64,000 nucleotides of DNA from Lactarius indigo (lineage: Eukaryota > Basidiomycota > Agaricomycetes > Russulales > Russulaceae). The notes below the pieces were generated by a model. It did not search any database. It had not been told where the DNA came from and saw only the letters and a program-made list of their open reading frames with translations. The stretch spans positions 42,917 to 106,916 of the forward strand of contig JAFKAC010000155.1 in NCBI GenBank assembly GCA_025766275.1. Reading direction: 5' to 3'. The position numbers and the translations under genes are program-made. Of this stretch, positions 44,201 to 56,681 are shown one piece after another; position 1 is the stretch's first letter; each line of letters begins with the position of its first letter.

Positions 44201-45230
44201 GGCATCGGATGCAGGACACACTGAGATTGTACGGCTGTTACTCGAGCACGACGCCGATGTCGATCTTCCAACAAGCACAACAGAAACGCACTGGACAGCA
44301 TTAGCCTTAGCTTCCTCTATCGGAAAGGTGGAGATATCGTGGCTACTAATCCAGCACGGCGCGGATGTGAACGCTCGATCCTTAGATGGCTTGACCCCGC
44401 TGAATATAGCATCGGGTGAAGGTCATTTAGATGTCGTTCGGCTCTTAATTGACAACGGTGCAGACCCGGATTCCCCCGACGACGAAGGTCGGACTCCGTT
44501 GCATACAGCAGCAAGCAATGGCCATCTTGACATCGTGAAGCTCCTTCTCCAGAGTGGCGCGGATTTTAATATATGTAATGACAACAATAAGACGCCGTTG
44601 GACCTGGCATTCGACTCCGGGAAACTCGAGGTGGCGAATTTCTTATCCGGGCACATGGCGGGTGCAGTGCCAATCGTCCGACCGCAAATTCAGCCCCCTA
44701 ATGCTGTTCGGCCGACACAGAAACTCGGAGAAGAGGTAGCACCCCTCGGTATCGAGTCACCCTCGTTGCACACTGCGTCAGAAAACGGACAGCTGGACGT
44801 GGTGCAGTCATTACTTGATCAAGGTTCAGATGTCAACGAAAGGAACAGCACGAGCTCCACTGCATTGCAACTCGCATCAGCCGAGGGAAGACTGGAGGTG
44901 GCAAAATTGCTGATCGAACGCGGTGCAAACGTGAACTCGCGGACTCGAGGCGGCTGGACCCCGCTGCTTCAGGCGACACAATTTGGACATCTGGATGTTG
45001 TGCAATTACTGCTCGACCATGGTGCTGATGTGAACGCAAAAATCAGGTCCGGGCTCACCGTATTGCATATCGGATCGGGGAGGGGGCACTTGGATATTTG
45101 TCTGCTCTTAGTAGAGCGTGGCGCAGATGTGGATGCTCGGTCCGTCCGTGGGCGGACTCCGAGACAAGAAGCCATAGCACACGGACAGCGTAAGGTTGCG
45201 GAGGTCTTTTCCGAGCGTGGTTGGTGGTAG
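41226..45230 (+). CDS. NLR-C: Goodbye-NACHT-ankyrin receptor
   Basis: Intact, about 1187 aa, the largest copy. Exons 41226-41489, 41548-41601, 41656-41851, 41899-42051, 42108-42146, 42208-42249, 42306-42476, 42533-43208, 43262-45230. Goodbye domain, PGSGKT, IIIDAIDE and eleven ankyrin repeats as in NLR-B. Exons 1-8 differ from NLR-B only at scattered positions, but ankyrin repeats 1-3 are strongly different (for example SNGVNPLHWASDAGHTE against INGLSLLFWASKVGRAD) and contain a 3-residue insertion (TSTTETHW). Repeats after the linker are again almost the same. Ends FSERGWW. Confidence 0.93.
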
Positions 45231-46500
45231 TACATATGCAGCATGGGCTTTGGACGACACGCTGTCCAGGTAGTATATATCGCGGGTATGGAATTGTGGG
45301 ATACTAGTAATAAAACATGTCACTGGTATGGTGACTGGGATACCGTAAACTGTATCCGTAAGACCCAAGTTCGAGCCTCTATGGCACGGTACGATGTTCT
45401 GTACGGTAGTATACGGTGTAGTATGAGAAAGGTAAATAGTAGCGGCCGAGTAACAGTACCAATGACGCCAACGACGCTGCACAGTAAAAGTAAAAGCTAA
45501 TATCGAGCCTTTTCCCGAAACAACAACATGAAGTGTAGCACTGATTGAACTATCATAGTAGGGAACGCCAACCTCGTGCTCGTGAATAAGACGAGCCGTT
45601 TACAGAAGGATAGGCAGAGAACTGCCAGTGTATTCGACGAGGCTAACCGGCTCATACATAGACTTTGCCGCTATCGGATCTTCGGATGGCGGAGGGGTCC
45701 CACGGCAACAAGGCCTCGCTGATGGGGTCTACACGGGGTCGGAAAGTGCAGCCTGGGCTTTCGAAAGGGGTTTCCAGTTTTGGCTGCCCGGAGTGTGTGT
45801 GGGAGCGCAGTGCCAATGCCGCGCTCTTTGCCCTAGCAAGCAGAGGCCGCGCAACAAACAATGGATGTAAAAAAAAAGAACAGATGACCCGTGTGAACAT
45901 CGGTCCGCTCGGTCCGCATGACTCGGAGTCAAGCGGTCGAGGCCTGGGCTTGCAATTGAGCACTAGTAGTCCTACCCACTCAGGGTTCTTCCGGGTGTCT
46001 TGCATCTAGTGAAAAACCCATACCATACAAATCAGATCACCTGAAGTCCCAGGACTTTCATCTCCGAGCTGTGGCCGTGTGGTGCATAGGGTTGTCAGAT
46101 CGACATTTTCTGCCGTCACGGTAATCTCTCTGCCGCTCTGAGCCGCGACAGCCTTCGTCACTCCATAGTCAATGCCAATCCCATACTACCTGCCCGAAAA
46201 TTGACGACTCTTAGTCCCATACTTCCTCCCCCCCCGTCGACCTTCAATGTCGTCAGTCTTCTATGTGCTCAACGTCCTGCAGTGCCCTCCTGGCCTCCGA
46301 CACCGACACCCTCTTCCAAACTCGTACACCTTCTCCTTACTCTCCCCCTTCACGCACGAACCGTCTATTATCTCAGGCTTTACTCCATCTCTAGCATGAT
46401 CGATATCATCTCCTTGCTCCTGCCGCTCACAAAGGTGAAAAAATATCGCAGGCCCGGTGACGAGCTGGGTTGTTTCTGCGCGTAGGGACACTGATCAAAC
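45231..46500 (+). other. 3' flank of NLR-C, non-coding
   Basis: Colinear with 32694-33990 downstream of NLR-B, including the segment absent from unit A (about 45600-45945). Marks the right end of unit C. Confidence 0.6.
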
Positions 46501-47129
46501 AATATGAACTGCCTTGGGTTCGGGTGTGTGTGAAGCCGCGCTGCTGGTCGTGCAGGCCTTTGCATGGCTCTTAATTTCCTAGAGGGGTCCGCTTTGGTCG
46601 GGGGCGCATCTCTTTGAAGTCGCTCAGGGCGCGCGAGGGTGCGAGACGCTGGGGAATTCAAGGAAGGGGTCACACTATACTAGAAAGGATACAGGAAGTG
46701 CTTAAGTAACGAGATAGATCTAAAGTTAGAATGGAGTCCAGAGAGCAACCATTCGAGGTCGCAAAGCCAGAGGGCCAGAATCGGCCGAAGCGCGGGAGTT
46801 TTCAATCACCAGGCCAGCCGTGTGCTGGGAATATTACTGAATATTCACGCTCGTATTTCTCCCTGAGGACCAGGAGGCGTGCCAGGACCTCGTGCGGTGT
46901 CGTGTGGGCGGCTTGCTCTCTCGTGCCCAGCTCAGGTAGCCCTTTGATCTCCCCAACTTTTGAAAGTCCCCTAAGGAAGTTCGCTTTGCTGGCCATGAGG
47001 CCACCCTTCGATCTTTCGTATCACGGTCTATGCAGCGTTGACCCCATTCGTCTCTATCGCCTGGACTAGCTATACCATGTGAATGTGCATAGCCCCATTA
47101 CCAAACCAGTTACGTCCCTTATCTCCGAA
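46501..47129. other. No gene recognised
   Basis: Unique sequence after unit C. A 64-codon minus-strand frame at 46802-46996 (contains LARLLVLREKYEREYSVIFP) looks protein-like but has no start context and I do not recognise it. Confidence 0.35.
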
Positions 47130-47240
47130 ATGCCCGCACCTTCAGTCTGCTTCTGTAATGGCTCTTGCAGGGGGTGGGATGAGGTGCGCTATTTTGTTCC
47201 ACGAGTTGATGATCACATGAGTAGACACTTTAGATGACAG
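47130..47240 (+). CDS. Small Cys/His ORF, possible transposon zinc-finger remnant
   Basis: ATG at 47130 opens 35 codons: MPAPSVCFCNGSC then RYFVPRVDDHMSRHFR and TGA. The C-x-C-x3-C and H-x3-H spacing resembles zinc-binding N-termini of fungal transposon proteins. It may be an exon or a relic; similarity is only by eye. Confidence 0.3.
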
Positions 47241-47501
47241 TCCCACGAGCTAACCAAAAAGGAAGTTACAACAATCCTTGTCCGCGTTTCCCCAGATGGT
47301 GAACCCACGAACCTAAAATCCCTCATCGCCAAGGGAAAGCCCTCTCCTACGAATCAATGAAATAAGTTACTACTACAACTACTACTACGACTCGGATCAT
47401 AGGTGGGTCGACTAAGCGCCGCTCTGCATAAACGACAAGTACGTTCGTGGGAAAGTCCAGCGCCGCAGGTGTGATGAATATATTTTCTGCCACTAGGGGG
47501 C

Positions 47502-49370
47502 TCATCCTACCTTGACGCCGTTCTCGAGGTCGTTGTCGGCGTCCAGCGCGGGCGGCTTGTCCTGCGAGTGACTATCCGTGCTGACATATGAGCTATATCG
47601 GTCCGCGTGCGCCGCCGGGTAATCATCTTCGTAGGACCTGTGCACGGCTACCTCCATCCCTATCCGGTCGAGCGGGATCGGCGCTGTGGAGATTCGTTTG
47701 GGTTCTGAAGTAGTCGTGCGTCCACTCCGGGTTTGAGTGGTATCGAATAGACTGCGAAGACGACCGCGGTTAGTGTGAGGGCAGAACGGAAATGGGAGAA
47801 CATACAGCCCAGAGGTACTCGTAAAGTCAGTCAAAGAGCGATACATCCGCGTCGCAGCGATTGACATCACGATGAGTGAGGGAGTTTGGAACATCTGTAT
47901 GGTAGGGACGGCGTGAGAAACACACGTGTAGTATTAAACCTCCAAGGAAACCTACGAGATCGAAAGGATCTGGTTTTCCCAACGAAATCAAAAGTTATTC
48001 TTCGTTACCAGACTAGCGATGAATGTGTCTTACCGTTCAAATTCAAGCTGATAAACACCTGCAGTATAAAAACGACAGTGAGACAAAGGTAAGAGATCTA
48101 GAGATGTGACCAGACTGACCGTCGGGACGACCTGCACGACGCTGGCCAAGAAGACCCAAATGAGACCCTTTCAGATGGGAAACGTATGAGCGATCGGAGA
48201 GGGGAAAGACACCTCCCATGACCTACCTGCTTCCAGAGGAAATTCCACAGGCCCACCATGGTGATGCCGTGTTGGCGCAGGCGAAGCAAGCCAACAAGCA
48301 TAACAAGGCATAAGATCACATCTGTAATGAGCGTGACGATGACGGTATTTTTGCTTTTCCCGATATTTAGCACTGCGCAGACGCCTGGCACAGGCACCCA
48401 TGCGGCGCGGAGCTGCAGACAATGAGTCGGCAACCCTAGGAGGGTGGACAGGTTAACTCACCTGCGTGATTGCTATACAAAACAAAGAACCGAGACCATG
48501 AATTTTCTGAGCTCTGAAAAAAATGAGGTGGAAACTTACCGTGGATAAGGAATGCGACGTTGGTGAGCCAGGCGCTCATCGCAATCGACACAGCAATTTT
48601 GTTGCCATCCCAGATGGCATATCTACGTAGCGACGATCACGATATGAGCGTTCAATTCGTGGAGCAGGTGTATGCATCGTGGAGATATGGAAGATGGACG
48701 CACATGCGAAGCACGATCAGAAGTGTTGCGGCCGCGAATGCCAAATAGGCAAATATCTACCAAAGTGGACGAGGGAGGTCCTCAGCCCTCGCTCTGCGCC
48801 GGAAAAGAGACGGCTCACAAGTTCGAAGATAATCCATAGCTTTACCGAGATCAGCATGAGCGCAGGAAGGGCGGATATGATACGTACATGACAATTGATC
48901 GGACTCGAGGCGTCGAATCCGAGCATATTAAGAATTACGGCAACGAGGGTACACACGCGTGTCAGAGAGTAAACCTACACGGAGGGGTGATTAACATGAG
49001 GCACTGGACCCCGCGGGCATCGGGGACCCGGAAAAACAAGGCATGGGACGAACCCAGATTGGCCATTGGTATGGGCGACGTCTTCGGAGGACGCTCAATT
49101 CATACTCGAGAGTGATGAAGAACTCCCATCTGGAGCAGAAAAGCGAATAGGGGGGATGAGGTTGTGCCCCAACGCGGCTGGGAGAAGGAGACCATTGCGA
49201 GGACTCACATGAAAAGGCCGTCTATGGTGTGCCAGAGCTTCACTACCGACACTGCCAATGCAAAGAACGAGTTCAATGGACTGTCTAGGCCCTAGGCCCT
49301 AGACCCAAGCCAGGAAGTGGTACGCACGGGAGTCCTGTAGGATAACGCCGGGATCGTGGAAATTGACCAT
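47502..49370 (-). CDS. Seven-transmembrane protein 1, Agaricomycete family
   Basis: Multi-exon integral membrane protein. ATG 49370: MVNFHDPGVILQDS (49370-49328), LSVVKLWHTIDGLFI (49251-49209), WEFFITLEYELSVL (49129-49054), VYSLTRVCTLVAVILNMLGF...INCH (48974-48888), a 21-nt micro-exon LWIIFEL (about 48828-48808), IFAYLAFAAATLLIVLRM, AIWDGNKIAVSIAMSAWLTNVAFLIH, then AAWVPVPGVCAVLNIGKSK with VTLITDVILCLVMLVGLLRL, GLIWVFLASVVQVVPT, VFISLNLN and MFQTPSLIVMSIAATRMYRSL. A cytosolic tail rich in Ser, Asp and Arg follows. The order of hydrophobic segments fits seven membrane spans. The family is widespread in mushroom-forming fungi, function unknown; a receptor role is only a guess. Confidence 0.8.
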
Positions 49371-52057
49371 CTTGGCAGGCAAGCAACTAGGTGGGGGATA
49401 GCTGGGGGTGATCTGGGGGTACGGCGCTTCCTGCGCACAAGCAGGCGCCACTCCTATATACAGGTAGACACCCCAGACAACACGGCCAGATCAGGTCTTC
49501 GCACACGCCCAAGGCTGTGCGTGACAGAGAATCACCGATTTATCATCACTAGATGCCGTTTGATTGCACCTTGGGCGCCTCCAACGTGGGGCGGTTCTCT
49601 TCCGATAAGAGAGAACCTCCCGCGCGTCCGGCAGTGCGGGGGGGGGGGGGTAATTGATATAACCCTCTGTGGGCAAATTGGATCCCGCGCGCCAGGCAAA
49701 GAGAAAAGAGAAGCGACCCGGGACCGAATCAATAGTTCAAATCATACTGTACCGAGTGTATTCCGAGATGGACTGTAATTTTTACGCTTCGTTGCGCTTT
49801 CCCACGCGCACAGCATATGCCCAGATCGGGCAAATCCCGAGTCTGGGAAAACGTCAAAGTCACTTGGAGCATTGAGATGGCATTGCGCTGCACAAAGTGG
49901 TTTATTCGCATAGGGTTCTAATCATTGATCAGCGACGTCTACTGAATATTACTTGTTCGTAGCACTACTAAAGCCGAGGCGAGGAGAAGCGGTCGTCATC
50001 GGTCGTCTGCAGCCTACAGTACCCGGACCGTGTGATGAAACTGAACCTGCTACGTCGACTTACAGCTGTCAAACTGTCAAATCAAGTCGCGCCACAAGAC
50101 GAATGATCACAACACGTCTCTTTTCCCTAGTAACTCCGTTAAACTTCCGTCACCAGGCGAGTATCAGTGGAAAGTCCCCCTTGGGGCGACAATCAACGAA
50201 CCCCGTACGAGGCAACTTGATCCATGCGCTACTACTCAAAATACGCTATCGATGACAACACACAATGTAAAGTAAGGCGCGCGTCTACGCAGTTAAAATA
50301 GGGCCCCGCCACAGTAACTACGATACCTGCACACCCACTCATGAAACCGATGACGACCACGCCAAGAAAAAAACGATTTCCGTGCATACGAAGGCAGCTG
50401 CGCCGGTGAAAATCGAGGGGGACGGGGGAACGGAGATGTTCGGGAGGGTGCATACGGTCTCTGAGTGCGTTGTGATTGACTGTTGACCTCACATGTTGCG
50501 GCGCTGACGTCTCGGAGTCCTGGAGATCCTCAGCACGGCAACCAACTACGAGCCATTGAGCCAGCTGCGTCGCGCGCAGGCATGCGCGGAGGAGTCGGTC
50601 ACCCATATAATGCGAGCACCAACCCTCCCTGAACTCGTATCACCGCCATTTCCTTCGCATACCTCTGGTACTCTGTTCAAGGTGTGTGGGCCGGGGAGAT
50701 CGCAGTTTCGGCTATGGATGCATGTCGTAAGTCGCCTAAGCACTCCCCCACCCACTCCTACTGTTATCGACAACGGTAGGGGGCGACCTGCTCACCCGTT
50801 CGGGCCTCATGCCCAACGACCTCATGGTGTCAGCTGCTGTCCACGGATACTTCCGTTGACCATGGGTCGTTGTGCGGCCCAAGGCGCCAGTGAGCGCGCC
50901 GCCCGCGATGCCACGCGCATGATCGCCAAGCACATACGCTCCCGCTGTAGGTAGCTAGGCCCTCACGTGCCCCGCACAAAGACCAACTGCCATCCAAATA
51001 CAGCATCACTTTAGCCTAGTCAAGTCCCGGCGCCCTGCATTTCTTATCACAGGACCCTTGCTTCCGTATCTTCTGCTCGTTCCTGCCCTGCCCTGCTGAG
51101 CCCTCGTTTTCTTCATTTTGCGTGTGAATAATTAAAAAGAGCCATCTACTTTGATTTGATCTGATCTTTTCCCCAACGCACGACTTCCGAGCCGACAAGA
51201 TCGACGGGCTTCGCTTTCCGAGAACTAGAACTGAGAACGCCTTTTCTTCCACACCGCGGCATCACTCACTCACTCACAGCCACCACCGTCCTCCGTCGAG
51301 AAGCCAGTGCAATCTTTTCCTCGGATCAACAACTTTCTCTCAAGCGGAACATCACGAAATCACTAAAAAAAAAAAATCAAGTTGGCAGTACACAAATCTT
51401 CGGCATCAAGTCCTGATGTCGTTTTGCTTTTGTCTGATCGAAAGTGTGGGGCGCTCCAAAAAAAACTGGCGCATCATCACGTAAAATGGAAGAGTCCTCC
51501 TTTTCACACCACCAAGGCGCTTCAAGTTCGTTGCGCCCGACTTCTCGCACCTAAAGCTTTGACCAGCCGAAGCTCCCTCTCTTAGACCGAGGAGAATTGG
51601 GAGGTTCCCCATGTCCGGTCCAGACATGGGAAAGTGGTGTGCTGGAAAACACGAGCTTATGTAGGTTTGTGTCACAAGATGAATGATTCCGTAAGGGAAA
51701 ATCAGAATGTGTGGAGGGTGCTTGGTAATATGGCAGGCATCATACCTACAGTATACAATCCCGATAAGATGCGCGCAGTGCACACCGTTAAAATCCACCC
51801 GCCTTCATTCGCTTGGTATTTTTGGTTACTACACAATAATTGTCCGCGAATCTGGTCAGTAATAGTGATAGTAGACATGAACAACAAAAGACCCCCGAAA
51901 ACGACCCATTGAAGAAAAGTAAGAATACATACATAACAAGAAAAATATACAGCGCGCGATCATTGTATCACAGATAGAGTGGTACTCCAGGATAGATAGA
52001 GAGAAGCCCAGTACAGTCAAATCCAGACCTAAGAATCGCTTGCTCGTAGCAAGAGGC
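49371..52057. other. Intergenic, no gene supported; duplicated in part
   Basis: Frames are short and not conserved with the duplicated counterpart. From about 50500 to 52057 it is homologous to about 55200-56680. A G11 run lies near 49640 and an A12 run near 51366. Confidence 0.5.
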
Positions 52058-53942
52058 TCAATATACTACTACTCCTTTCGCCTTGTCGTTTTCGCCTTCC
52101 CCGCCTTCCTCGTTGATCACCTTCAAGCCATCATCTACCAGGTCTGCGGCACGATAGCGCCCATACGACGTCGGGAACTCCACGGCATCTGGGCCCGTCG
52201 AACGCGAGCCTATGGTAAGCGACGGGCCTGAGGAACCCCTTGGGAATCGGACATCCCGCGGGAGATCTTGGACGGACGCCAGAGGGGCGCTAGTGAGGAA
52301 AGAGTCACTACGAGGAGCGCGAGTCAGAAACGAGCGCAATCGACAGATGACAATGTTAATGAAAAAAAGAAAACACATACAAGATCGTTGATTGATTTCC
52401 AAAGGTCACTAATGAGCGGTAGAGACGGGTCGCGCAAATTGTCCTGCGGAGGAAATATCATGAGAAGGTCGGATCAAGCGAGAGTAAAGAAAACCGCCGA
52501 ACATAATAACCACTAGTGATTCGATTAGTTAAGATTATATCGCTTTTCCGGAGGCAGACGACACTTACTAGCTGGTGTTTGGAACATCTTTGTATATAGC
52601 GAGAGTGCTTAGTACCGAAAAGGGTAGTCATAGGCCAAGCAGAGGACTTACGATATTCATGGGTTCTAGATCGGGGAAGTATCACTACATCAGCTCCCGA
52701 TCCTTAATATCCACGGAAGCTCGACGATCCTCACCATTTAAATTTAGGAAAAGGAATATCTGTGCACATTTAGATATGAGTATGGGTTTAATGTGTCAAA
52801 GAGGGGGAGAATGCACCGTTGGAGGAACCAGCCCGACTGTCGCCAGGAAAATCCAGACTATACCCTGTATAAAACATCTGTTCAGGAGAAGGGTTACGCT
52901 GTGCGATTCCACACAGACGACGCACATGTCGATAGAGCATGCGCCAAGTTGAAGAGTCCGATTCTAACCGCAAGACACCAATAATCATGGCGAAAAGAAG
53001 TATCAAGTCGGTCACGGTTGACATGAGCACATTAAGCTTCGCCTTCTGAGAATCTGCAACAAAGCAGGCGTTCTCCAACGGGATCCAGATGCCTTTCGCC
53101 TAGTTTCCTGGTTAATCGCTTGGTGTTGTCAGAAATGAACTGCGTTTACGCACAAGGGTGACTCCTGAGGGGCCGACTGTGGTCAAAACATTGCAGCAAA
53201 GTCAGCAGTGGAATGCGCGCACCATGAATAAGGAAGGCGACGTTCGTCAACCACACGGCAGTCAAAACGACTGACATAATGAGCCTTCGCTCCCATATGG
53301 CGATTCTGCAAGCGTAGACGGTACAGTAGTCGATAAGGGGGACTAGTCACCAATGGAGGAAACCGTCACGCACGTCCTAAGTAGGATGAGCAAGGAGTTA
53401 AGAGCAAACGCCGGGTAGCAGGTGATCTGGGCGCTTCGTGAGCCCCAATGGAATGGAACAGGACGGCGTGCGGCGCACATAGACAGAGAGGAGCCACGCC
53501 TGACAGTTGAATCGCGTGGTCAAATTGAAGCCCACAAGCTCCGTACAGACGCCGGCAAGGGCAGTGAGACGTGTCCCAATGTATATCTGGTCGGGGTTAG
53601 AGGTGCCATTTTTAGAAGTAGGGGCAAAAGCGGAGACGCACCAGCATGGTCCATCTCCACTGCCGTCTCTTGGTGAACACATCCCACTCGAACCACAGCG
53701 TGGTGAAGAATTCCCATCTGCACGATCATCGCAAGAGATGTAAAAAATGAAGCAAGAGGACGTGAAACGTAGACCGGAACGCACATGTAGATGCCGTCAA
53801 TAACGTGGATAAGCTTAATGAGTGTCACTAGTCAGGTGACTGTACGTTAGCACTCTATTGGAAGCGAGATAAAAGAGGATGGCGGGGGGGACCACGTACG
53901 AGAGTTTGAGAGAATTGTCTGCGGGCTATTCCAGTCCACCAT
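52058..53942 (-). CDS. Seven-transmembrane protein 2, Agaricomycete family
   Basis: Paralogue of the 47.5-kb gene with the same intron pattern. ATG 53942: MVDWNSPQTILSNS (53942-53900), LTLIKLIHVIDGIYM, WEFFTTLWFEWDVFTKRRQWRW, IYIGTRLTALAGVCTELVGFNLTTRFNCQ, a helix around AFALNSLLILLR, IAIWERRLIMSVVLTAVWLT with NVAFLIHG, NACFVADSQKAKLNVLMSTVTD with LILLFAMIIGVLRL, GIVWIFLATVGLVPPTV, MFQTPA and DNLCD. The C-terminal tail (DSFLTSAPLASVQ, VEFPTSYGRYRAADL) is unrelated to that of gene 1. Exon borders in the last third are approximate. Confidence 0.75.
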
Positions 53943-56681
53943 ATTGGAGCGCTCCGAGGAGATCGATACGGGTCAAAGGTGAATCTGACCGGGAAGAAAA
54001 AGATAGGCCGCCGAGGAGGGGTCAGATACCGAGGCGATGAGCCAGGTCGGAAAAAGAGAGAAGGTGATGGGGAGGGTTGCATCCCAGGATATAAAAGCGA
54101 TGAAGGTGTGTGATAAAAAAAAAAAGGTGTCTTCCACGAAGTCAGACAGGCGGGCGCTTGGGCCGGCGCCGCCACTGGGTCGACTCTACGTCGCCCTTTT
54201 GGGCAACAGCGTTTTCCCTTCCAGGTTGTCCACGCGCACCACTCGTTGTGGGAACATCTTTCCACTTCAGCCCAATATCTCCCGAGGTGACCGGACATCA
54301 ATACTCTCTGCTCCTCCGCACCCTCCTACTCCACAGATCGTGAAAAATTACATGTACCATTTGTTATTCGTTGAGCACCTTAATGGCCAGCACGTGAGGC
54401 ATATAGTATGTTCATTGCCCACAACTCGATGGTCATTACCGTACGTGAACCTGTCACAAGTGCCAAGTGGCTTGATGTTGATTCGGGGTCTCTCAGAAGG
54501 TCATCAAGGCGAAGACACCACGGGCTTCCAGGACGCACGGATTGATGGATGGTACGTCACCCCCCTATCAGACTATCAGTTAATGTTGTATAACTCTTTC
54601 ACAGCTACAATAATGACAATCCTGCGCCCAATTGGTATCAAAGAAATGGACAAATGAATCAGAAGTGAGGAAAATTTTTGAACGTATGTGATTGACCTTG
54701 CTTTGACATCAGTCCATCACATTTTCATTCATTCATTAGGGCCAAAACCCCGGTGACCCGAAACCTGAACAGGCCTGGAAGGCCACCTGTTGGCCGCACC
54801 ATTGACTTAGAAACCACCGCACTCCCGAGGTGCCAAGCCGTGGTGGCCGCGCCACAGATACCGACAGTGGTTGTCACTGGTATCCCCGACGAATGTCCCA
54901 TCCCGTATAACCAGGTGCGTAATTTGCGTTTCGGCGGAAACACCCCTTGGGCACGGGGACGTCTTGACAGCGCAATACGCGACGTCGCAATCGGGATAAC
55001 ACCCAAGCATGCACTACAGTACGTAAATACGGCATCGATGGCCGCACGTAATGTGAGGCATCTACGCAACTAAAAGCGGCGAACTTGGACATGCTACAGA
55101 ATATATGATACTTGCACACCTCAGCAGGCTACCCTTGGAAGCAATGATGACAACGGCGGGGAAGTGACGACTGCGCACGCTTGCATCGGTGAGAACTGCG
55201 CATATATCCATGGATCGAAGGGGAGAGGGAGCGGAGGATCCGGAAACGGTTACTGCGTCGGGTCTTAGGCCCCGACAACTTGCCGTCCTGGCGGTCCTCA
55301 GCGCTGCAACCCGACGCGGTAGGTCATTTCTGTCGCCCACACGCAAATTTTACCTTCCCCGGTGTCAGTCATCTATGACCGCCACCATCTCCCTAGCAGC
55401 TGTGGATTTTTAAAAAGAAGTCGATTGGGTACTGCCCACATGAGTCCTCCCCTGTTGGTGATGGGCAACCCACCCAGTCTGGGCTTATGCCTAATGACAT
55501 TGTGCGGACCGAGGTCAGCGAGCGCCCCGCGTGCGAAGCCATGCTCATGATCCCAAGCACTGTCGAACACGCAGCTATCATAGGCTCCCGTGCTCCATAC
55601 CTGATGACCCACATAAGACCCGACTGCCGTGATCCCCTTCCTCTCAAGTACCTCTTTCGCCAGTCAGATCAATATTTGTGGTGGTTCCTATCATGTCCTG
55701 CGTGATTGCTCATCATAGGACCCTACTTGCCCGTGCTCGCCCTGCGGTGCATACTTTTCCTTCGTATAAATCTTCGATCCCTTGACTATAGAATATATCG
55801 TTCTGTGTTCTTCTCCCCTCTGCATGCGAATAATGCGAATAACTAAAGCTGTTTTTTTTTTTTTTCCCCAACGAACGGTTTCTGAACGGATCAGATCGAC
55901 GAGCCTGCCCCGTACACGCTCCACAAGCCAGAACCCTTGCCTCTACGCCGCGAGGCCTCCATCACGATGCCAGCGATCTTCCCTCTGGTTTGGCGTCTTT
56001 CTTTCAGGCAAGACATCCCGAAGTCATTAAAATTGACCCCGACAGCCACAATTAATGAGTACTGTACTGTCCGCTTGCTTTCGCCCCACAGAATGCGTGG
56101 GCCCTAGGTTGCTCCAAAATAGGCGCCACGCCACATTGGAAAAAACGGAATTCCTACATCTTATACCCCCAAGGCGCTCAGGTAAGCTTCGTTACGCCGC
56201 GCTACTTACACCCGACGCTTTGAGAAGCTGCAGTACCACTCCTGGGCCGAGGAGAATTATAAAGCATGGGGCTAGGTGGGTATCTGAATCCCGTGATGAA
56301 TTATACCGTAAGGGACAATATAGTGTGAAGGGAACGCAGCGGCCCTGTGATATCATATATATACCTTCTTGGTGGGTGGCGCACAGTGCACAATGAAAAT
56401 CCCCCCCACCCTCCATCCATTTAGTATAATGATATCTACACAGTAAATGTTTCACGAATCAGGTCAGCAGTGGTAGTAGTGGTAGTGATAATAGACAGAG
56501 ACAACAAAGCGCCCCCTCTTTCCTTCCGGAGGACCGCTCATCGAGACGAAGAACGATATACAGCGCGTGATCATTGTATCACAGATGGATAAAGGGGGAC
56601 TCCAGGGTTAGAGAGGAGAGGCCCAGCCAAGTACAATCAGATCCAGACCTGAGAATGGCTTGCTCGTCGCACGAACGAGTG
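53943..56681. other. Intergenic, no gene supported; duplicated in part
   Basis: 53943-54130 matches 58560-58750, and about 55200-56680 matches 50500-52057. 54340-55190 is not shared. A 106-codon plus-strand frame at 54753-55073 is unrecognised. T14 run near 55851. Confidence 0.45.

Noticed and set aside
54753..55073. 106-codon plus-strand frame between the 7-TM genes
   Set aside because: No recognisable similarity, no splice structure, and not present in the duplicated copy.
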